Source: PALSA-610 sp038213435 (GTDB lineage Bacteria; Actinomycetota; Acidimicrobiia; IMCC26256; PALSA-610). Taken from it: a DNA stretch of 64,000 nucleotides. Position numbers and translations under genes: made by a program. Location of the stretch: NCBI GenBank assembly GCA_038213435.1, contig JBBQTI010000004.1:1-64000 (forward strand), given 5' to 3'. Below the pieces are notes generated by a model, which was not told the DNA's origin, did not search any database, and saw only the letters and a list, made by a program, of their open reading frames with translations. Below are positions 19,140-28,204 of this stretch, in pieces; position 1 is the first letter of the stretch, and every line of letters starts with the position of its first letter.

Positions 19140-20579
19140 CAGCTCCGGGATCCAGTTCCGGGCCCGGGCGATCGCTTCCTGCCAGCGATCCCGATCGAGC
19201 ACGCGCGCCGGTTCGACGCGGACGCGGGGCTTCCACGTCTGCGCGAGGTCGTCGACCGAACCGTGATGCCCGACCGCGAGAGCGGCCATGAGTGCCGCGC
19301 CGCGAGAAGTTGCCTCTCGCATCGGCGAGACCTCGACCGGCCTTTGCGCCGCGTCGGCGAGCGCCTGTACGAACGTCGCGTTGTCGGTCATGCCGCCGTC
19401 GACCCGCAGCGCGGGAATCGCGATCGCGCTGTCGGCCTCGGCCGCGTCGACGAGATCGGCGCCGCGCTGGGCGACGCCTTCGAGCACCGCGCGCGCGATC
19501 TCGGCGCGTCCGGTGCCGCGCGTCAAACCGAAGAACGCGCCCCGTGCGCCGTAGTCCCACGCCGGGGTCCCGAGGCCGAGCAGCGCGGGCACGTACACCA
19601 CGCCGCCCGTGTCGTCGCAGCTCGACGCCAGCTCATCCGACTCGTCCGAGGTCGAGATCAAGCCGAGGTCGTCGCGCAGCCACTGCACGTTCGTGCCCGC
19701 CGCGAGCATCACGGCTTCGATGCCCCAGGTGATACGCCCTTGATGGCGCCACGCCACGATCGGGAACGTACCGGCCGGACCGCGCTGATCGAAGACCGGT
19801 GGCTCCTCGCCGAGCACGAGGTCGAGCATCCCACCGGTGCCGAACGTGATCTTGGCATCCCCCGCGTGCACGCAGCCTTGGCCGACGAGCGACGCTTGCT
19901 GGTCACCGAGGAGCGCGGCGATCGGCGGCGCGCCGGGCAGCGCAGCCGCTTCGCCGAGCCCGCCGCTCGAGTCGACGATCGCCGGCATCATCTCGGGCGG
20001 GATCCCGAGCGCAGTCAGGATTTCCGTGTCCCACGCGGAAGGATTGCGCGAGACCTGGAGTCCGGTGATCGCCGCGTTCGTCCCGTCGGTGACGTGCACC
20101 GCGCCCTGCGAGAGCGTCCAGGCCACCCAGGTGTCGACGGTCCCGAAGCACAGATCGCGCGCCCGCCCGCGATCGTCGAGCTGTTCGAGGAGCCACTGCA
20201 GCTTGGTCGCAGACTGATTGGGGCCGGTGCGCACGCCCCGCGCGCGCAGGCCCAGGCACGCGCCGATCGTCCGGAGGTCTTGCCAGCCGATGCCCGGTCC
20301 GACGGGTTCGCCGGTCGCGCGATCCCACACGATGGTGGAACCGCGTTGGTTCGTGATGCCGACCGCGTCGACCGGGCCCGCGTACGCGATCTCCGAGACT
20401 GCGAGCTCGAGACACGTTTCGGCCATCGCGCGGGCGTCGAACTGGACGATCCCATCGGAAGGAGTGTCGGGCAGCAACTCGCGTTCGACGTTGTGCAGGG
20501 CGGCCCCTGAGGCGTCGAACACGCCGACGCGGACGCTGCTCGTGCCGACGTCGACGACGAGCACCCGCCCGCTGCTCAT
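19122..20579 (-). CDS. glpK: Glycerol kinase-type FGGY carbohydrate kinase
   Basis: 485 residues. ATP-dependent sugar/polyol kinase with N-terminal phosphate loop VDVGTSSVRVGVFD, substrate region TNQRGSTIVWDRATGEPVGPGIGWQDLRT (family signature, catalytic Asp expected in the later half of GDQQASLVG) and ATP-site LRVDGGMTDN. Glycerol is the most likely substrate given the glpD homologue two genes away, although the N-terminal loop deviates from the usual GTTSSR. It overlaps the upstream flavoprotein gene by four bases (ATGA). Confidence 0.85.
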   Translation of the reverse strand: MSSGRVLVVDVGTSSVRVGVFDASGAALHNVERELLPDTPSDGIVQFDARAMAETCLELAVSEIAYAGPVDAVGITNQRGSTIVWDRATGEPVGPGIGWQDLRTIGACLGLRARGVRTGPNQSATKLQWLLEQLDDRGRARDLCFGTVDTWVAWTLSQGAVHVTDGTNAAITGLQVSRNPSAWDTEILTALGIPPEMMPAIVDSSGGLGEAAALPGAPPIAALLGDQQASLVGQGCVHAGDAKITFGTGGMLDLVLGEEPPVFDQRGPAGTFPIVAWRHQGRITWGIEAVMLAAGTNVQWLRDDLGLISTSDESDELASSCDDTGGVVYVPALLGLGTPAWDYGARGAFFGLTRGTGRAEIARAVLEGVAQRGADLVDAAEADSAIAIPALRVDGGMTDNATFVQALADAAQRPVEVSPMREATSRGAALMAALAVGHHGSVDDLAQTWKPRVRVEPARVLDRDRWQEAIARARNWIPELSGIDF

Positions 20580-22075
20580 GGCCAGACGAGCTCGCCGAAC
20601 GGGTTGCGCAGGCCGAGCTTGCCGGGGTTCAGGATGCCGCTCGGATCGAGGGCGTCTTTCACCGATTGCAGCACGCCGAATCCTTCGCCCAGCGCCTCGG
20701 AGACGAAGCGGGCCCGGTTCAGCCCGACGCCGTGGTGGTGCGAGAGCGCACCCCCCGCGGCGAGAACCGCGCGCTGACCCGCGTCCCAGACGTCGCGGTA
20801 ATAGGTCTCGCGCGCCTCCGCCGGCGGGCGACCCGCGAACGTGAAGTACAGGCATCCGCCATCGAGGTAGGAATGGCTCTGATGCGCGGATGCCGCCATG
20901 GTGTGCTCGACCGAACGGATCGCGTCGACGGTGCGGGCGTAGATCTCCGGCAGCGCTCGCCACGATCCGGCGATCTCCATCGTGTCGACGACGAGGCCGT
21001 GCGAGATCAATGCCTCCAGTGCTGAGACGTCGTTGCGGTGGCCGAGCCATTGCTCGACGAACGCGACGTCGGCAGTGTCGGCCCGCGCCGCCGCGCATTC
21101 CTCGTCGACGATCCGACGCGTCGCCTCGGTGAGGTGCGCGTCGCCTTCGTCGAGCATCAGCAACAGGTGCACGTCGCCAGTGTGGTAGGTGCGATCCGCC
21201 TCGACCGCGTCGTACAGGCGTAGAACCGCGGGCGTCGCCCCCCGCTGCACGATGCGGCGCATCGCGTCGAGTCCGGCTGCGAACGCGGCGAATGTGTACG
21301 CACCGCGCACCTCCGAGGTCGGGAGGTGATGGGCGCGTAGCCGCGCGCCGACGACGACACCGAGCGTGCCTTCGGAGCCGAGGAACACCTGGGTGAGGTC
21401 GGGGCCGACCGCGGCGCGGGGCGCGCCGCCGGTGCTGACCAACGTCCCGTCTGCGAGCACCACGTCGAGCCCCTCGACAATGTCCTCGATCTTCCCGTAT
21501 CGGGTGGACATCTGGCCCGCGCCGCGGCACGCGACCCAACCACCCACCGTCGAGAGCGCCATCGACTGGGGCCAGTGCCCGCACGTGATGCCGTGTCGCT
21601 CTCTCAGGTCGTCCTCGAACACGTCGCCGAACGTGCCCGCGCGCACGTCGACCAGCAGAGAGGTCGGGTCGACCGCGACGATGCCGGTGAGCGCGGTGAC
21701 GTCGAGGAGCACGCCGCCGAAGACGGGCACGCTCGCGCCGCACACGCCGCTGCGACCCGCCGCCGCGGTGACGGGTATCCGGGCCTCGTTGCAGAGCCGC
21801 AGCACGGCTTGTACCTGCGCGATGTCGTGCGGCCGTACGACGACCGACGCCTGTACCGCGACCTGCGCGTCGAGTGCCCAGATCATCGCGAGGGGCCACC
21901 AATCGCGGCTCGCGGCCGCGACCGCGGTGCCGTCGTCGATCATCTCGGCCCCCGTCGCGCGCACGCGCTCGCGTGTCGCGTCGTCGACCTCGACTCGTCG
22001 GGTCTGCAGGTGATCGCGAATGTCGCCGTCGCCGAAGGCGATAGGAGGCGTGGGAGCCCCCCGGTTCGTCTGCAC
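20576..22075 (-). CDS. FAD-linked oxidase, alkylglycerone-phosphate synthase-like
   Basis: 499 residues of the VAO/PCMH flavoprotein fold. The FAD region has GRSGVCGASVP, QSMALSTVGGWVACRGAGQ, RYGKIEDIVEGL and GSEGTLGVV; the C-terminal SHHHGVGLNRARF and LDPSGILNPGKLG match alkyl-DHAP synthase and D-lactate/glycolate oxidase relatives. Placement between glycerol kinase and glpD suggests a substrate derived from glycerol phosphate or DHAP. In eukaryotes the family makes ether lipids; whether bacterial members do is not settled. GTG 22075 is preceded by TAGTCT at six bases. Confidence 0.82.
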   Translation of the reverse strand: MQTNRGAPTPPIAFGDGDIRDHLQTRRVEVDDATRERVRATGAEMIDDGTAVAAASRDWWPLAMIWALDAQVAVQASVVVRPHDIAQVQAVLRLCNEARIPVTAAAGRSGVCGASVPVFGGVLLDVTALTGIVAVDPTSLLVDVRAGTFGDVFEDDLRERHGITCGHWPQSMALSTVGGWVACRGAGQMSTRYGKIEDIVEGLDVVLADGTLVSTGGAPRAAVGPDLTQVFLGSEGTLGVVVGARLRAHHLPTSEVRGAYTFAAFAAGLDAMRRIVQRGATPAVLRLYDAVEADRTYHTGDVHLLLMLDEGDAHLTEATRRIVDEECAAARADTADVAFVEQWLGHRNDVSALEALISHGLVVDTMEIAGSWRALPEIYARTVDAIRSVEHTMAASAHQSHSYLDGGCLYFTFAGRPPAEARETYYRDVWDAGQRAVLAAGGALSHHHGVGLNRARFVSEALGEGFGVLQSVKDALDPSGILNPGKLGLRNPFGELVWP

Positions 22076-22081
22076 GCGGGG

Positions 22082-22087
22082 AGACTA
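22082..22087 (-). promoter_or_regulatory. -10 element TAGTCT before the flavoprotein gene
   Basis: On minus, TAGTCT is six bases before GTG 22075, with no Shine-Dalgarno. It lies in the 17-base gap after glpD, so this may be an internal promoter of the glycerol block. Confidence 0.5.
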
Positions 22088-22092
22088 CGGAA

Positions 22093-23760
22093 TCACGACG
22101 GCGGGTGCGACAGTGCGTCGAGGGCGGTCTCGGGAAGCCCGCCCGCGAGCCGTTCCTCCGCCACCAACGCCCGGTACCGCGCGACCTGGCGTTCGCGTTC
22201 GTCGTCCGACCATCCGAGCTCGCCGCCCATCAGCGTGGCGACGTCATCGGCGGCCGCGGCCGAGGCGTCGCGCGCCAACAATCGCGCGCGTGTTCGGCGC
22301 GAGAGCACGTCGTCGACCGTGCGGGCCATCTCGGCCCGCACCGCGTACACGACCTCGGCACGCGAGTAGGGAAGCTGCTCGATCAACGCGCGTGCGAGTT
22401 GCGGGTCGGACCGCTCGAGCGCGGCCACGTCGCGTCCGTCGGCGCCGTACCGCTCGCTCAGGTGCTTCGGGATGTCGGCCGCATCCCAGCCTTCCGCTCC
22501 CTGCAGCACGATCCGTTTCGTGCGGCTGTGGCCGCCGTGGCCGAGCACCTTGACCACCTCGTCGACCGCGTCGGCCGCCATCCGGCGGTACGTCGTGAGC
22601 TTGCCGCCCGTGACGGTGACCACGCCGCCGGCTGACGTGTGCACCGAGTGACGGCGGGAGAGATCAGCAGTGCGCTCGCTCTTGGCCGCGGCGACGAGCG
22701 GGCGCAGTCCGGCCCACGTGCCGAGGATGTCGGCTTCGCTGATCTTCGTGGTCGAGGCGCCGTTGATCGCGCGCAGGAGGTACGCGACATCGTCGGCGGT
22801 GATCTGTGGGTCCTCGAGAGGTCCGTTGTAGTCGGTGTCGGTCGTGCCGATATACGTGAAGCGGTGCGGACCGCCGTCGCCCCCCCACGGAACCACGAAC
22901 ACCGACCGGCGGTCTTTCGGGACCGGGATGACGACCGCGATCTCGTTTTGCACCAGCGACCACGGCACCGTGATGTGGATGCCCTTCGCCGGGCGGATGG
23001 TGGTGGTATGTGCGACGTCGTCGAGCGCGCGTATCTCGTCCGACCACACGCCGGTCGCATTGACGATGGTGCGGGCCCGGGCCTCGATCTCGTCGCCGTC
23101 GACCCTCACGCGCGCGCCGCTGACGTTGCCGGCGGAATCCTTCGAGAGACCGACGAGGGTCGCGTAGTTGACGACTGCGGCACCCAGCGTGGCCGCGGTC
23201 TTCGCCACGGTGAGCGTGAGCCGCGCGTCGTCGGCCTGGGCGTCGTAGTAGATGTACGAAGCGGCGATGTTGTCGGCCGGCAGCGTCGGCATGTAGCGCA
23301 GCGCCTCTTCCTTGCTGACTCGTTTGTGCAGCCTGCCGATCCGTAGTCCGCCCGTCAGGTCGTACGCCCACATCGTCGCGCCGAGGAGTCGCGCGATCCG
23401 GCGGGGGAGTAGGCCGTCCTTGGTGAACACCGGGAGCAGGAACGGGAGCACGCGCACGAGATGCGGCGCGGTATTGCGCAGGATCTGTCGTTCGGCGAGG
23501 GCTTCGTAGACGAGCCCGATCTCCTTTTGTTGCAGATAGCGGATCCCGCCGTGTACCAGCTTCGACGACTTGGACGACGTACCCGACGCGAGATCGCCTT
23601 TGTCGACGAGCGCGGTACGCAGACCGCGGGATGCGGCGTCGAGTGCGACGCCGGCACCGGTGATCCCGCCGCCGACGACGAGTACGTCGAACGCGTCGTC
23701 GTCAAGACGCCGAATGCTCTCCGCCCGGTCGAACGTCACCGGGTCAGGGTAGTTCGCCAC
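22093..23760 (-). CDS. glpD: Glycerol-3-phosphate dehydrogenase (FAD-dependent)
   Basis: 555 residues. Membrane-associated flavoenzyme oxidising glycerol 3-phosphate to DHAP and passing electrons to quinone. FAD-binding GxGxxG is VVGGGITGAGVALDAASRG, followed by GDLASGTSSKSSKLVHGG (family signature); the C-terminal domain has the usual four-helix region after TGGKLTTYRRMA. GTG 23760 lies 21 bases downstream of the rhodanese stop. With the kinase gene it forms the glycerol uptake-to-DHAP route. Confidence 0.94.
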   Translation of the reverse strand: MANYPDPVTFDRAESIRRLDDDAFDVLVVGGGITGAGVALDAASRGLRTALVDKGDLASGTSSKSSKLVHGGIRYLQQKEIGLVYEALAERQILRNTAPHLVRVLPFLLPVFTKDGLLPRRIARLLGATMWAYDLTGGLRIGRLHKRVSKEEALRYMPTLPADNIAASYIYYDAQADDARLTLTVAKTAATLGAAVVNYATLVGLSKDSAGNVSGARVRVDGDEIEARARTIVNATGVWSDEIRALDDVAHTTTIRPAKGIHITVPWSLVQNEIAVVIPVPKDRRSVFVVPWGGDGGPHRFTYIGTTDTDYNGPLEDPQITADDVAYLLRAINGASTTKISEADILGTWAGLRPLVAAAKSERTADLSRRHSVHTSAGGVVTVTGGKLTTYRRMAADAVDEVVKVLGHGGHSRTKRIVLQGAEGWDAADIPKHLSERYGADGRDVAALERSDPQLARALIEQLPYSRAEVVYAVRAEMARTVDDVLSRRTRARLLARDASAAAADDVATLMGGELGWSDDERERQVARYRALVAEERLAGGLPETALDALSHPPS

Positions 23761-23781
23761 TCCGTCGGATCACCTGGCCGG

Positions 23782-24132
23782 TCAGATCACTTGGCCGGCC
23801 GAGTCGTCGTCGCGCACGACGGGAAGACCTTGCGCCGTCCAGGCCTTCATGCCACCGGCCATGTTGGCCGCGTCGAAGCCCCACTGGACGAGCTGCGCTG
23901 TCGCCTTGGCCGATCGGCCGCCCGAGCGGCACACGCAGACGATGCGACGGTTGATCGGGATCTGGAACCGAGCTGACTCGAGTTCTCCCAGCGGCACCCA
24001 CTGCGCGCCGGGCGCGTGCCCCGCCTCCCATTCGTCCGCCTCGCGTACGTCGAGGAGCACCGTGTGCTCGCGGCCCGCGCTTGCATCCGTGGCGTCGACC
24101 TCCGGAATGCGCTGTCCCTGCCACATGCTCAC
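23782..24132 (-). CDS. Rhodanese domain protein
   Basis: 116 residues, a single rhodanese domain. The active-site loop is CRSGGRSAKA, so the catalytic Cys is present; LLDVREADEWEAGHAPGA is the other signature. Likely a sulphurtransferase carrying persulphide. GTG 24132 overlaps the upstream stop (GTGA) and has GAGGAGG seven bases before it, which favours it over the ATG at 24126. Confidence 0.88.
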   Translation of the reverse strand: MSMWQGQRIPEVDATDASAGREHTVLLDVREADEWEAGHAPGAQWVPLGELESARFQIPINRRIVCVCRSGGRSAKATAQLVQWGFDAANMAGGMKAWTAQGLPVVRDDDSAGQVI

Positions 24133-25778
24133 GAGATTGCCTCCTCGGCGAGGTTGCGCAACAGCTTGTAGTCGGGCTTGCCCGCGGGTGAACGCTGCAG
24201 CGAATCGACGCTCACGAAATGTTTCGGCACCTTGTATCCGGCGAGCGTCGCGCGGCAGTGGGCGGCCAGATCCAAGTCGTCGACAGAGCTTGTGTCCGCC
24301 GGTTGCACGAGCGCGACGACCATCTCGCCCCAGCGATTGTCGGGTACGCCCACGACGACGCAATCGAAGACGTCCGGATGCGCTCGCAGCGCGAGCTCGA
24401 CTTCTTCGGGATACACCTTTTCTCCGCCGGTGTTGATGCACGCCGAGCCGCGGCCCAGGAGCCGGATCGTTCCGTCGGGGTCGACGGTCGTGTAGTCGCC
24501 CGGTATCGAGTACCGGCGGCCGTCGACTCTGCGGAACGTCTCCGCGGTCTTCTCCGCGTCCTTGTAATAGCCGAGCGGGATCGGGCCGCCGACGCCGAGC
24601 ATGCCGACCCGTTCGTCGCCGGGCCGCACCACGTCGCCGTCGTCGGTGACGACCACCAGGCGGTCGCCCGCCTTGAACCGAGCGGGTGCGATGTCGTCGG
24701 AGGCGCGCGTCTCGGTGCGGGTCATGATTCCCTCGGAGGCCCCGAGCGAGTCGATGAGCGTGACCGTCGGCAACTGTGCGAGTAGGCCGCGCTTCGTTTC
24801 GGGACTCCACGTGACGCCCGACGACGTGATCGCCCGCAGCCGGGAAAGGTCCCATCGAGAGGGTTCGGCAACGAGGGCGGCGAGCAGGGGCCGCGCGAAC
24901 GCGTCGCCCACGATCGTGCAGACCTGCACCTGCTCACGTTCTATCGCCGTCCACACCGCCTCCGGGTCGAGGCGCGGCGTATCGAGCAACACCACGGTCC
25001 CGCCGCCCGACAACGTCGACAGCGCGATGAACAGCCCCGTGCCGTGCATGAGCGGACACGCGGGCAGCAAAGTCGCGGCCTGCTTGCCGGCGTTGATCGA
25101 GGTCGCGACGTCGGGCGGCTCGGTACCCGGGCGCGCCATCTGCCACAACGACACGTAGAGGTCGTCGCTGCGCCACATCACCGCCTTCGGGTAGCCGGTG
25201 GTTCCGCCGGTGTAGAGGAAAATCAGGTCGTTGCCCGAGGGCGCTCGCGTCGTCGCCGGGCGGCGCGGGTCGACGGCTGGCCCGTCCGACCTCAGCGACA
25301 ATGCGTCCTCGTAGTCGCGCGCGCCGTCGAGCAGGGCGTCGTTCGGAGGAGGGTCACCGCCGTCGGCGTCGTGCGCGACCTGGAGGAGCACGCGGGGACG
25401 GCGGTCGGGCGGGAGCTCGTCGAGCGCGTGACCGACGGTGGGTGCGAATTCGCCGTGGTACACGAGCGCGACGGAATCCGAGTTGTCGAGCAGGAACGTG
25501 AGCTCGGAGCCGACGTAGCGATAGTTGACGTTGACCGGAACGCAACCGAGCTTCTGGGCGCCGAAGAACGCCTCCATGTATTCGGGCGCGTTGACGCACA
25601 TGATCGCGACCTTGTCGCCGGGTTCGAGTCCCGCGGCGCGCAGCACGTGGGCAAGTCGCTCGGCCCGGTCGTCGAACTGCGCGAACGTCAGACGCCGGTC
25701 GCGACAGACGAGGGCAACGCGGTCGGGCGCGAGCGCGGCCACGGTCTGCCAGGCGCGCGCGAACGAGTGGTCGGACAC
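24129..25778 (-). CDS. Acyl-CoA synthetase (AMP-binding)
   Basis: 549 residues. ATP-dependent activation of a carboxylic acid to acyl-CoA through an acyl-AMP. The AMP-binding P-loop is LYTGGTTGYPKAVMW; the C-terminal domain has GRGSACINTGGEKVYPEEVE and the catalytic Lys in SPAGKPDYK. The FadD-like layout suggests a medium or long-chain fatty acid, but the substrate cannot be read from sequence. GTG 25778 follows TAGCCT at seven bases. The frame is open further upstream without homology. Confidence 0.88.
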   Translation of the reverse strand: MSDHSFARAWQTVAALAPDRVALVCRDRRLTFAQFDDRAERLAHVLRAAGLEPGDKVAIMCVNAPEYMEAFFGAQKLGCVPVNVNYRYVGSELTFLLDNSDSVALVYHGEFAPTVGHALDELPPDRRPRVLLQVAHDADGGDPPPNDALLDGARDYEDALSLRSDGPAVDPRRPATTRAPSGNDLIFLYTGGTTGYPKAVMWRSDDLYVSLWQMARPGTEPPDVATSINAGKQAATLLPACPLMHGTGLFIALSTLSGGGTVVLLDTPRLDPEAVWTAIEREQVQVCTIVGDAFARPLLAALVAEPSRWDLSRLRAITSSGVTWSPETKRGLLAQLPTVTLIDSLGASEGIMTRTETRASDDIAPARFKAGDRLVVVTDDGDVVRPGDERVGMLGVGGPIPLGYYKDAEKTAETFRRVDGRRYSIPGDYTTVDPDGTIRLLGRGSACINTGGEKVYPEEVELALRAHPDVFDCVVVGVPDNRWGEMVVALVQPADTSSVDDLDLAAHCRATLAGYKVPKHFVSVDSLQRSPAGKPDYKLLRNLAEEAIS

Positions 25779-25785
25779 ATTCCGC

Positions 25786-25791
25786 AGGCTA
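25786..25791 (-). promoter_or_regulatory. -10 element TAGCCT before the acyl-CoA synthetase gene
   Basis: Seven bases upstream of GTG 25778 on minus, no Shine-Dalgarno; fits the leaderless pattern. Confidence 0.5.
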
Positions 25792-25840
25792 GGTGCCGCG
25801 CGGTGATTCCGTCGTCTCCGGCTCGGCGCTCGGATCCAGC

Positions 25841-26209
25841 TCATCGGCCGTCGCGCCATCGGCCTCCGGCGACGAGCCGACAGCCGGTCAGGGGCGCGAT
25901 CCAGACGTAGGTAGCGGCCTCGAGGCCCGTCTCGGTGCGCACCGAGATGCGCTCGTACTCGTGGCCCTCGTAGCGGTCGAGCGTGTCGAGGGCGACCGAC
26001 ACCCGGGCGGGGTCGAGGGTGACGACGGTCCCGTGCACGAGGCTCCGACTGTCGTTTGGGAACGTCGCGTCGGGGTAGCCGCGCCCGGTGTCGTACAGGC
26101 AACCGACGACGGCTTCGGCGAGCGGTTCGCCGACGACCCAGGGTTCGAGCACCGGCCAGGCGTCGTGGCCCGGCGCGAGCGTGCCGTAGACGAAGAGCCG
26201 GACCGTCAA
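25841..26209 (-). CDS. Gamma-glutamylcyclotransferase-fold protein
   Basis: 122 residues. RLFVYGTLAPGH is the AIG2/GGCT substrate loop, and the catalytic Glu is expected in LDRYEGHEYER. Family members cleave gamma-glutamyl amides or act on gamma-glutamylamines. The only in-frame start near the conserved N-terminus is TTG 26209, which overlaps the previous stop (TTGA). Confidence 0.82.
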   Translation of the reverse strand: MTVRLFVYGTLAPGHDAWPVLEPWVVGEPLAEAVVGCLYDTGRGYPDATFPNDSRSLVHGTVVTLDPARVSVALDTLDRYEGHEYERISVRTETGLEAATYVWIAPLTGCRLVAGGRWRDGR

Positions 26210-26730
26210 TTCTCGGCCGCGTGCTCCGTCGTTCCCGCGGACCGAGCGCGCCGCTTCCGGTGCCAGCGCAGTCCGCCTTCGAGCGCGGCGAGGATCGTGT
26301 CGTTGTCCCTCGAGAGCCGGCGGTGGACCGTCTTTTCGAGGAGCACGCGCATGATCGGGTTGAACGCCTCGTATTCCTCGATGAACGTGACGCGCGTTCG
26401 GCCGTCGCCGAGATCGGTCAGCCGGGTCCAACCGGTCGCCCGAGACCACAACGGCTTGCCGACCGCGTCGTACCGCCACGACTCGAACGGCTTCACTTCG
26501 GTGAGCCATTCCCACGACTGCCCGACGCCGTGCGACATGAGCCACTTCGGCACCGGGAAATAGCAGTGCCGAACGAGTCCGTTGCCGGTGTCGTCGCCCG
26601 GATGAAGGATCTCGATGCGCGTTGTGACGTCCTTCGGTTGCGGACGGTCGGGGGCGCGATACCAGAACACCTCCCATACCTCTTCGGGAGGCGCGTTCAG
26701 CTCGATCGAGTATTCGTGGCGTTGCACCAT
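26206..26730 (-). CDS. SRPBCC/polyketide-cyclase-like protein
   Basis: 174 residues. HEYSIELNAPPEEVWEVFW opens a START-like SRPBCC fold, with the long C-terminal helix TVHRRLSRDNDTILAALEGG closing it. Such proteins bind hydrophobic ligands in a deep pocket. ATG 26730 follows GAAGGA at good spacing; the frame is open twelve codons further upstream. Divergent from cbs. Confidence 0.75.
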   Translation of the reverse strand: MVQRHEYSIELNAPPEEVWEVFWYRAPDRPQPKDVTTRIEILHPGDDTGNGLVRHCYFPVPKWLMSHGVGQSWEWLTEVKPFESWRYDAVGKPLWSRATGWTRLTDLGDGRTRVTFIEEYEAFNPIMRVLLEKTVHRRLSRDNDTILAALEGGLRWHRKRRARSAGTTEHAAEN

Positions 26731-26781
26731 CACGATCCTTCTATGTGCTTCGTCCGCGGAGCGCAAATGGTGTTCTCGGGG

Positions 26782-26787
26782 TAGCGT
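26782..26787 (+). promoter_or_regulatory. -10 element TAGCGT before cbs
   Basis: Six bases before ATG 26794, no Shine-Dalgarno. Confidence 0.5.
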
Positions 26788-26793
26788 CGGTGA

Positions 26794-28194
26794 ATGGCCG
26801 AAGCGCTGCCGCCGATCGACGCGGCCGATTCGATTCTCGATCTCGTCGGCCGCACGCCACTGACGCGGCTACCGCGCGTGAGTGGTGCGGAAGGCGTTCA
26901 GTGCACGCTTGTCGCCAAGGTCGAGACCACGAATCCGGGCGGCAGTGTCAAGGATCGCGTTGCGGTCGCCATGATCGACGCGGCGGAGCGCGACGGGTTG
27001 CTGAAGCCGGGCGGGACGATCGTCGAGCCGACCTCGGGCAACACGGGCTCGGGCCTGGCGATCGTCGCCGCCCAACGCGGGTACCGCTGCATTTTCGTGA
27101 TGAGCGACAAGATGAGCGACGAGAAGGTCGCGCTGCTGCGTGCCTACGGGGCCGAAGTCGTCGTGTGCCCGACGGCGGTGCCTCCCGAGGACCCGCGCTC
27201 GTATTACTCGACGGCCGAGCGACTGGTGCGCGAGACGCCGGGTGCGTTCCGGCCCGACCAGTACTCGAACGCCGCCAACCCGCTCGCGCACGAGCACACC
27301 ACCGGCCCCGAGATCTGGGAACAGACGCGCGGCCGCGTCACGCATTTCGTCGCGGGTATCGGCACGGGCGGGACGATCACGGGCGTCGGACGGTTCCTGA
27401 AGGCTCGCAGTTCGACCGTGCAGGTTGTCGGCGCCGATCCGTCGGGCTCGGTGTATTCCGGCGGCACCGGTCGCCCGTATCTGACCGAGGGGGTGGGCGA
27501 GGACTTTTGGCCGACCACGTTCGACCGGGCGATCGTCGATCGGGTCATCGAGGTGAGCGACGCCGACGCGTTCCTCACGGCGCGGCGGGTCACGCGCGAC
27601 GAGGGCTTGCTGATCGGTGGTTCGGGCGGCACTGCAGTGCACGCGGCGCTGACGGTCGCACGCGACTGCGACCCCGACGATGTCGTGGTTGTGCTGATCC
27701 CCGATTCCGGACGCGGCTATCTCTCGAAGATCTACTCCGACGACTGGATGTTCCACATGGGCTTCCTGCAGGTCGACGGCCCCGTCGCGGGCGACGTGCT
27801 CGCGGCGAAGGGCCACGCGATGCCCGAGCTCGTGCTCATCACGCCCGACCGGCCCGTGCGCGACGCGATCACGCTGATGCACCGGACCGGCGTATCGCAG
27901 CTCGTCGTCTCGGTCACGACGGAGCTGCCGCTCGCGGCGAAGGAGGTCACCGGCACGCTGCGCGAGCTCGAGCTGATGGACCTCGCGTTCCGCGATCCCG
28001 TCGTGCTCGACCACCCCATCGCCGAGATCATGGATCCACCGATGCCGATGATCGGTATCGGTGAAGGGGTGGCGCGCGTCGTCGAATGCCTCGACGCCGG
28101 ACCATCGGTACTCGTGCTCGACGGGGGCCATCCGATCGGCGTGCTGACCCGTTCCGACGTGCTCGGCTTCCTCGCGGTGCGTTCACCCGCATGA
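26794..28194 (+). CDS. cbs: Cystathionine beta-synthase
   Basis: 466 residues. PLP enzyme that condenses serine and homocysteine to cystathionine. The PLP lysine is Lys53 in NPGGSVKDRVA; the phosphate-binding loop is TSGNTGSGLA and the GGTGTI-like loop reads GIGTGGTITGVG. Two CBS domains follow at about 345-395 and 410-462 and probably sense an adenosyl ligand. It is followed after ten bases by cystathionine gamma-synthase, giving a transsulfuration pair. Confidence 0.94.
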   Translation: MAEALPPIDAADSILDLVGRTPLTRLPRVSGAEGVQCTLVAKVETTNPGGSVKDRVAVAMIDAAERDGLLKPGGTIVEPTSGNTGSGLAIVAAQRGYRCIFVMSDKMSDEKVALLRAYGAEVVVCPTAVPPEDPRSYYSTAERLVRETPGAFRPDQYSNAANPLAHEHTTGPEIWEQTRGRVTHFVAGIGTGGTITGVGRFLKARSSTVQVVGADPSGSVYSGGTGRPYLTEGVGEDFWPTTFDRAIVDRVIEVSDADAFLTARRVTRDEGLLIGGSGGTAVHAALTVARDCDPDDVVVVLIPDSGRGYLSKIYSDDWMFHMGFLQVDGPVAGDVLAAKGHAMPELVLITPDRPVRDAITLMHRTGVSQLVVSVTTELPLAAKEVTGTLRELELMDLAFRDPVVLDHPIAEIMDPPMPMIGIGEGVARVVECLDAGPSVLVLDGGHPIGVLTRSDVLGFLAVRSPA

Positions 28195-28204
28195 GCGCTT
28201 CGCC

